Source: Acinetobacter sp. NIPH 298 (lineage in GTDB: Bacteria; Pseudomonadota; Gammaproteobacteria; Pseudomonadales; Moraxellaceae). From it: a stretch of 64,000 nt of DNA. Made by a program: the position numbers and the translations under genes. The notes beneath the pieces were generated by a model, which saw only the letters and a program-made list of their open reading frames with translations, did not search any database and was not told where the DNA came from. Where the stretch lies: contig NZ_KB850053.1 of NCBI RefSeq assembly GCF_000369505.1, positions 152,943-216,942 on the forward strand, written 5' to 3'. Below, piece by piece: positions 62,312-64,000 of this stretch (position 1 is its first letter; each line of letters opens with the position of its first letter).

Positions 62312-64000
62312 TGCTTTCATACCATTTGAGTGGCACGATTTGACGGCGGACATTTTGCTGTTTTGACACACTTTCTGTAGAATTCGCACCCTTCCTATTA
62401 TCTCCACCAACAACTTGTCTGGATACACCTGTCCCTGCTCCAATGGTCACAGGAATAATGCCTTTACCCATATTCAGCCCACCCAAACCATTATAGTTAG
62501 TGTCATCTTGTTGCTCACAAATGCCATATGGCAAACAATATTGACGAATATAACTTGTACCTTTAACGCCAACACTACATGCAGCAGGATCTCCTACTTT
62601 GGGATTAAACACGCTCGCATAAAGCTTTTTATTCATGACGATCATTTCATCCATGACTTTTTGTTCACTTGCGAGTTTTACATACCAACCATGATCTCGT
62701 AAATTTACATCCAAATCATTTAATGTACTGGCTGTGGTTGGCATGATTTCATGTAAATGCAATTTTTTTATACCGATGGTTGTATTGGTAGCTAGGCTAA
62801 ACTTAACCACTTCATTATCAAAAATATTAAAAATCGCTCCAGCACTAGTATCACTGATCGGTAAACTACGGTTACTAGAGGCAATACTAATGACTGCTTT
62901 TGTTTGTAGACCATGTCCATACACACTAAAGTTCGGTGCTTCATAGAAGCGAATGTTCTCAGGAACATCTTTTTCAGGATCATTTAAAATAGAATCTTTT
63001 AAATCCAAAAGTTTCGATGTTTTTGCAAATGCAGTTGTTGCATCCTTATCCAAACTATTATCTAGATCAATACGCCATAACTGCCCACCTAAGTCACCAA
63101 AATATAAATGATCCGCTGTACCATCACCATCACGGTCAATGGCATTAATACGACTGACCACGCTATATTGCATATCTGTGACACTTAGAGCATTTTCTGT
63201 ATTACTACCATTTTTATTCGTTGCATTCGCACTGCTCCACCACAGTAAATCGCCATTTTCAGCATCAAACATATAAACGCCTGCGCCTTTTTTATTGGAT
63301 TGGATGTAATCTTTATCTTCATATCCCAGGTCATAGCCTCCACCAACGAACATCACTAATTTTCGTTGACCTTTCCAATGAATATGAGTAATGGTTGGCT
63401 TAGACCAACTTTGTCCCATATAGCTGAGTGGGGTTCCTGCTGCGGCATGATCAGGATCAATATGGAATTTTAATTTTGGCTGACTCAAATCACCAAGATC
63501 AAGGGCATAGTAACTCCGTCCCCCCATACGTAAACCACCGTAGAGATATTGTTTACCACACGCACCTTGTACTTCTTTTCCATCCTTTTTGCATGCTTGA
63601 TCACCTACTTTTCCAACGGTCCATTTTTTATCAGTATTGTTCCACACATATTCGGCATAAGCGGTCCAAGCCCCATCTATACCATATTGCATATTGCCAA
63701 AACTGCCATGTCCCGATAAATTATTTCCTTTAAAAGCTTTGCGTTGCTGATCATTTTCAAGCATTTCGTTGGGTACAAAGGTAAATTTTTCTGTACCACC
63801 TTTGATCACTTGACCATCTTCTATATGATCTTCAGCATACACAACATGCAATAACCCTTGGGTTGAACCAAAAACGATATAATCCTCGCGTTGCTTTAGA
63901 GAACGACCTTCAAACGTTGCTTCTTGTGTAATTTTGATCGGTGTTGAATGAAGTGGCATCCCCACTTTACGATAGTTATTATTAATTTTAAGAGCGTCAG
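62304..64000 (-). CDS. pilY1: PilY1-like pilus tip/assembly protein (C-terminal part, cut by edge)
   Basis: The frame is open to the right edge, so the N-terminal part lies outside; about 565 residues are present. It carries the PilY1 C-terminal beta-propeller: IVFGSTQGLLHVV, GGRSYYALDLGDL, VGGGYDLGYEDK and YFGDLGGQLWRIDL. A calcium loop of the D-x-D-x-D-x-x-x-D type is present in IDRDGDGTADHLYF. PilY1 controls pilus extension and adhesion with minor pilins. It ends inside the start of the PilE-type gene, giving a pilY1-pilE operon. No frameshift was seen. Confidence 0.92.
   Translation of the reverse strand, partial: DALKINNNYRKVGMPLHSTPIKITQEATFEGRSLKQREDYIVFGSTQGLLHVVYAEDHIEDGQVIKGGTEKFTFVPNEMLENDQQRKAFKGNNLSGHGSFGNMQYGIDGAWTAYAEYVWNNTDKKWTVGKVGDQACKKDGKEVQGACGKQYLYGGLRMGGRSYYALDLGDLSQPKLKFHIDPDHAAAGTPLSYMGQSWSKPTITHIHWKGQRKLVMFVGGGYDLGYEDKDYIQSNKKGAGVYMFDAENGDLLWWSSANATNKNGSNTENALSVTDMQYSVVSRINAIDRDGDGTADHLYFGDLGGQLWRIDLDNSLDKDATTAFAKTSKLLDLKDSILNDPEKDVPENIRFYEAPNFSVYGHGLQTKAVISIASSNRSLPISDTSAGAIFNIFDNEVVKFSLATNTTIGIKKLHLHEIMPTTASTLNDLDVNLRDHGWYVKLASEQKVMDEMIVMNKKLYASVFNPKVGDPAACSVGVKGTSYIRQYCLPYGICEQQDDTNYNGLGGLNMGKGIIPVTIGAGTGVSRQVVGGDNRKGANSTESVSKQQNVRRQIVPLKWYESNE

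Overview
The window looks like chromosomal DNA from an Acinetobacter species, probably not A. baumannii itself. The reasons are a GC content of roughly 40%, a CraA/MdfA-type chloramphenicol exporter, and Acinetobacter-like Dxs, SuhB, PilE/PilY1 and mlaFED genes. Many small lipoproteins and AT-rich accessory genes sit between conserved housekeeping genes. I saw no rRNA, tRNA, insertion sequence, prophage or CRISPR array.

Layout. 1-2.0 kb: the mlaF-mlaE-mlaD lipid transport operon (minus strand, mlaD cut by the edge) and a small membrane protein. 2.1-4.5 kb: a DEAD-box RNA helicase with a long repetitive RG/DRP-rich tail and a leader of about 270 nt behind a good promoter. 4.6-8.1 kb: an AT-rich P-loop kinase, suhB and dxs. 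8.1-12.2 kb: ribA, a lipoprotein, hemF, a Phd/YefM-PIN toxin-antitoxin pair and aroE. 12.2-21.2 kb: a large lipoprotein, a DmdC-type acyl-CoA dehydrogenase, a lipoprotein, a PspC protein, an HPP-CBS membrane protein and a DASS transporter. 21.2-25.9 kb: a His-rich propeller-like lipoprotein, a two-gene radical-SAM DNA repair/modification unit and two unknown genes. 26-29 kb: glyQ-glyS. 29-38.3 kb: mostly exported proteins of unknown function, with an S8 protease, an alpha/beta hydrolase and a methyltransferase. 38.4-47.3 kb: a Holliday-junction-resolvase-like protein, an orphan ParA, an AI-2E-type permease, a YccS-type protein, the CraA-like exporter, two lipoproteins and mdaB-ygiN. 47.6-49.8 kb: an AT-rich AbiH plus nucleotidyltransferase pair, the best defence candidate here. 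49.9-52.9 kb: D-2-hydroxyglutarate dehydrogenase divergent from serA. 53-54.8 kb: two secreted M23 peptidases with almost identical C-terminal modules. 55-58.5 kb: two RhtA-like exporters, a hemerythrin protein and a TSUP permease. 58.5-61.7 kb: truB and the rpsP-rimM-trmD-rplS cluster. 61.8-64 kb: a PilE-type pilin and the C-terminal part of PilY1.

Genes that plausibly work together are mlaFED (retrograde phospholipid transport), glyQS, mdaB-ygiN (quinone reduction and quinol oxidation), serA with D-2-hydroxyglutarate dehydrogenase (recycling the 2-hydroxyglutarate made by SerA), the radical-SAM pair, the toxin-antitoxin pair, rpsP-rimM-trmD-rplS, and pilY1-pilE. The most interesting accessory features are the AbiH-nucleotidyltransferase pair, the M23 twins, tandem TGTACA operator cores before the toxin-antitoxin pair, and two AT-rich cargo genes that each start directly behind the terminator of a housekeeping gene.

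All calls are from reading the sequence and recalling family motifs; no database search was run. Start codons were moved from the longest open frame where a signal peptide, family length or ribosome binding site favoured it.
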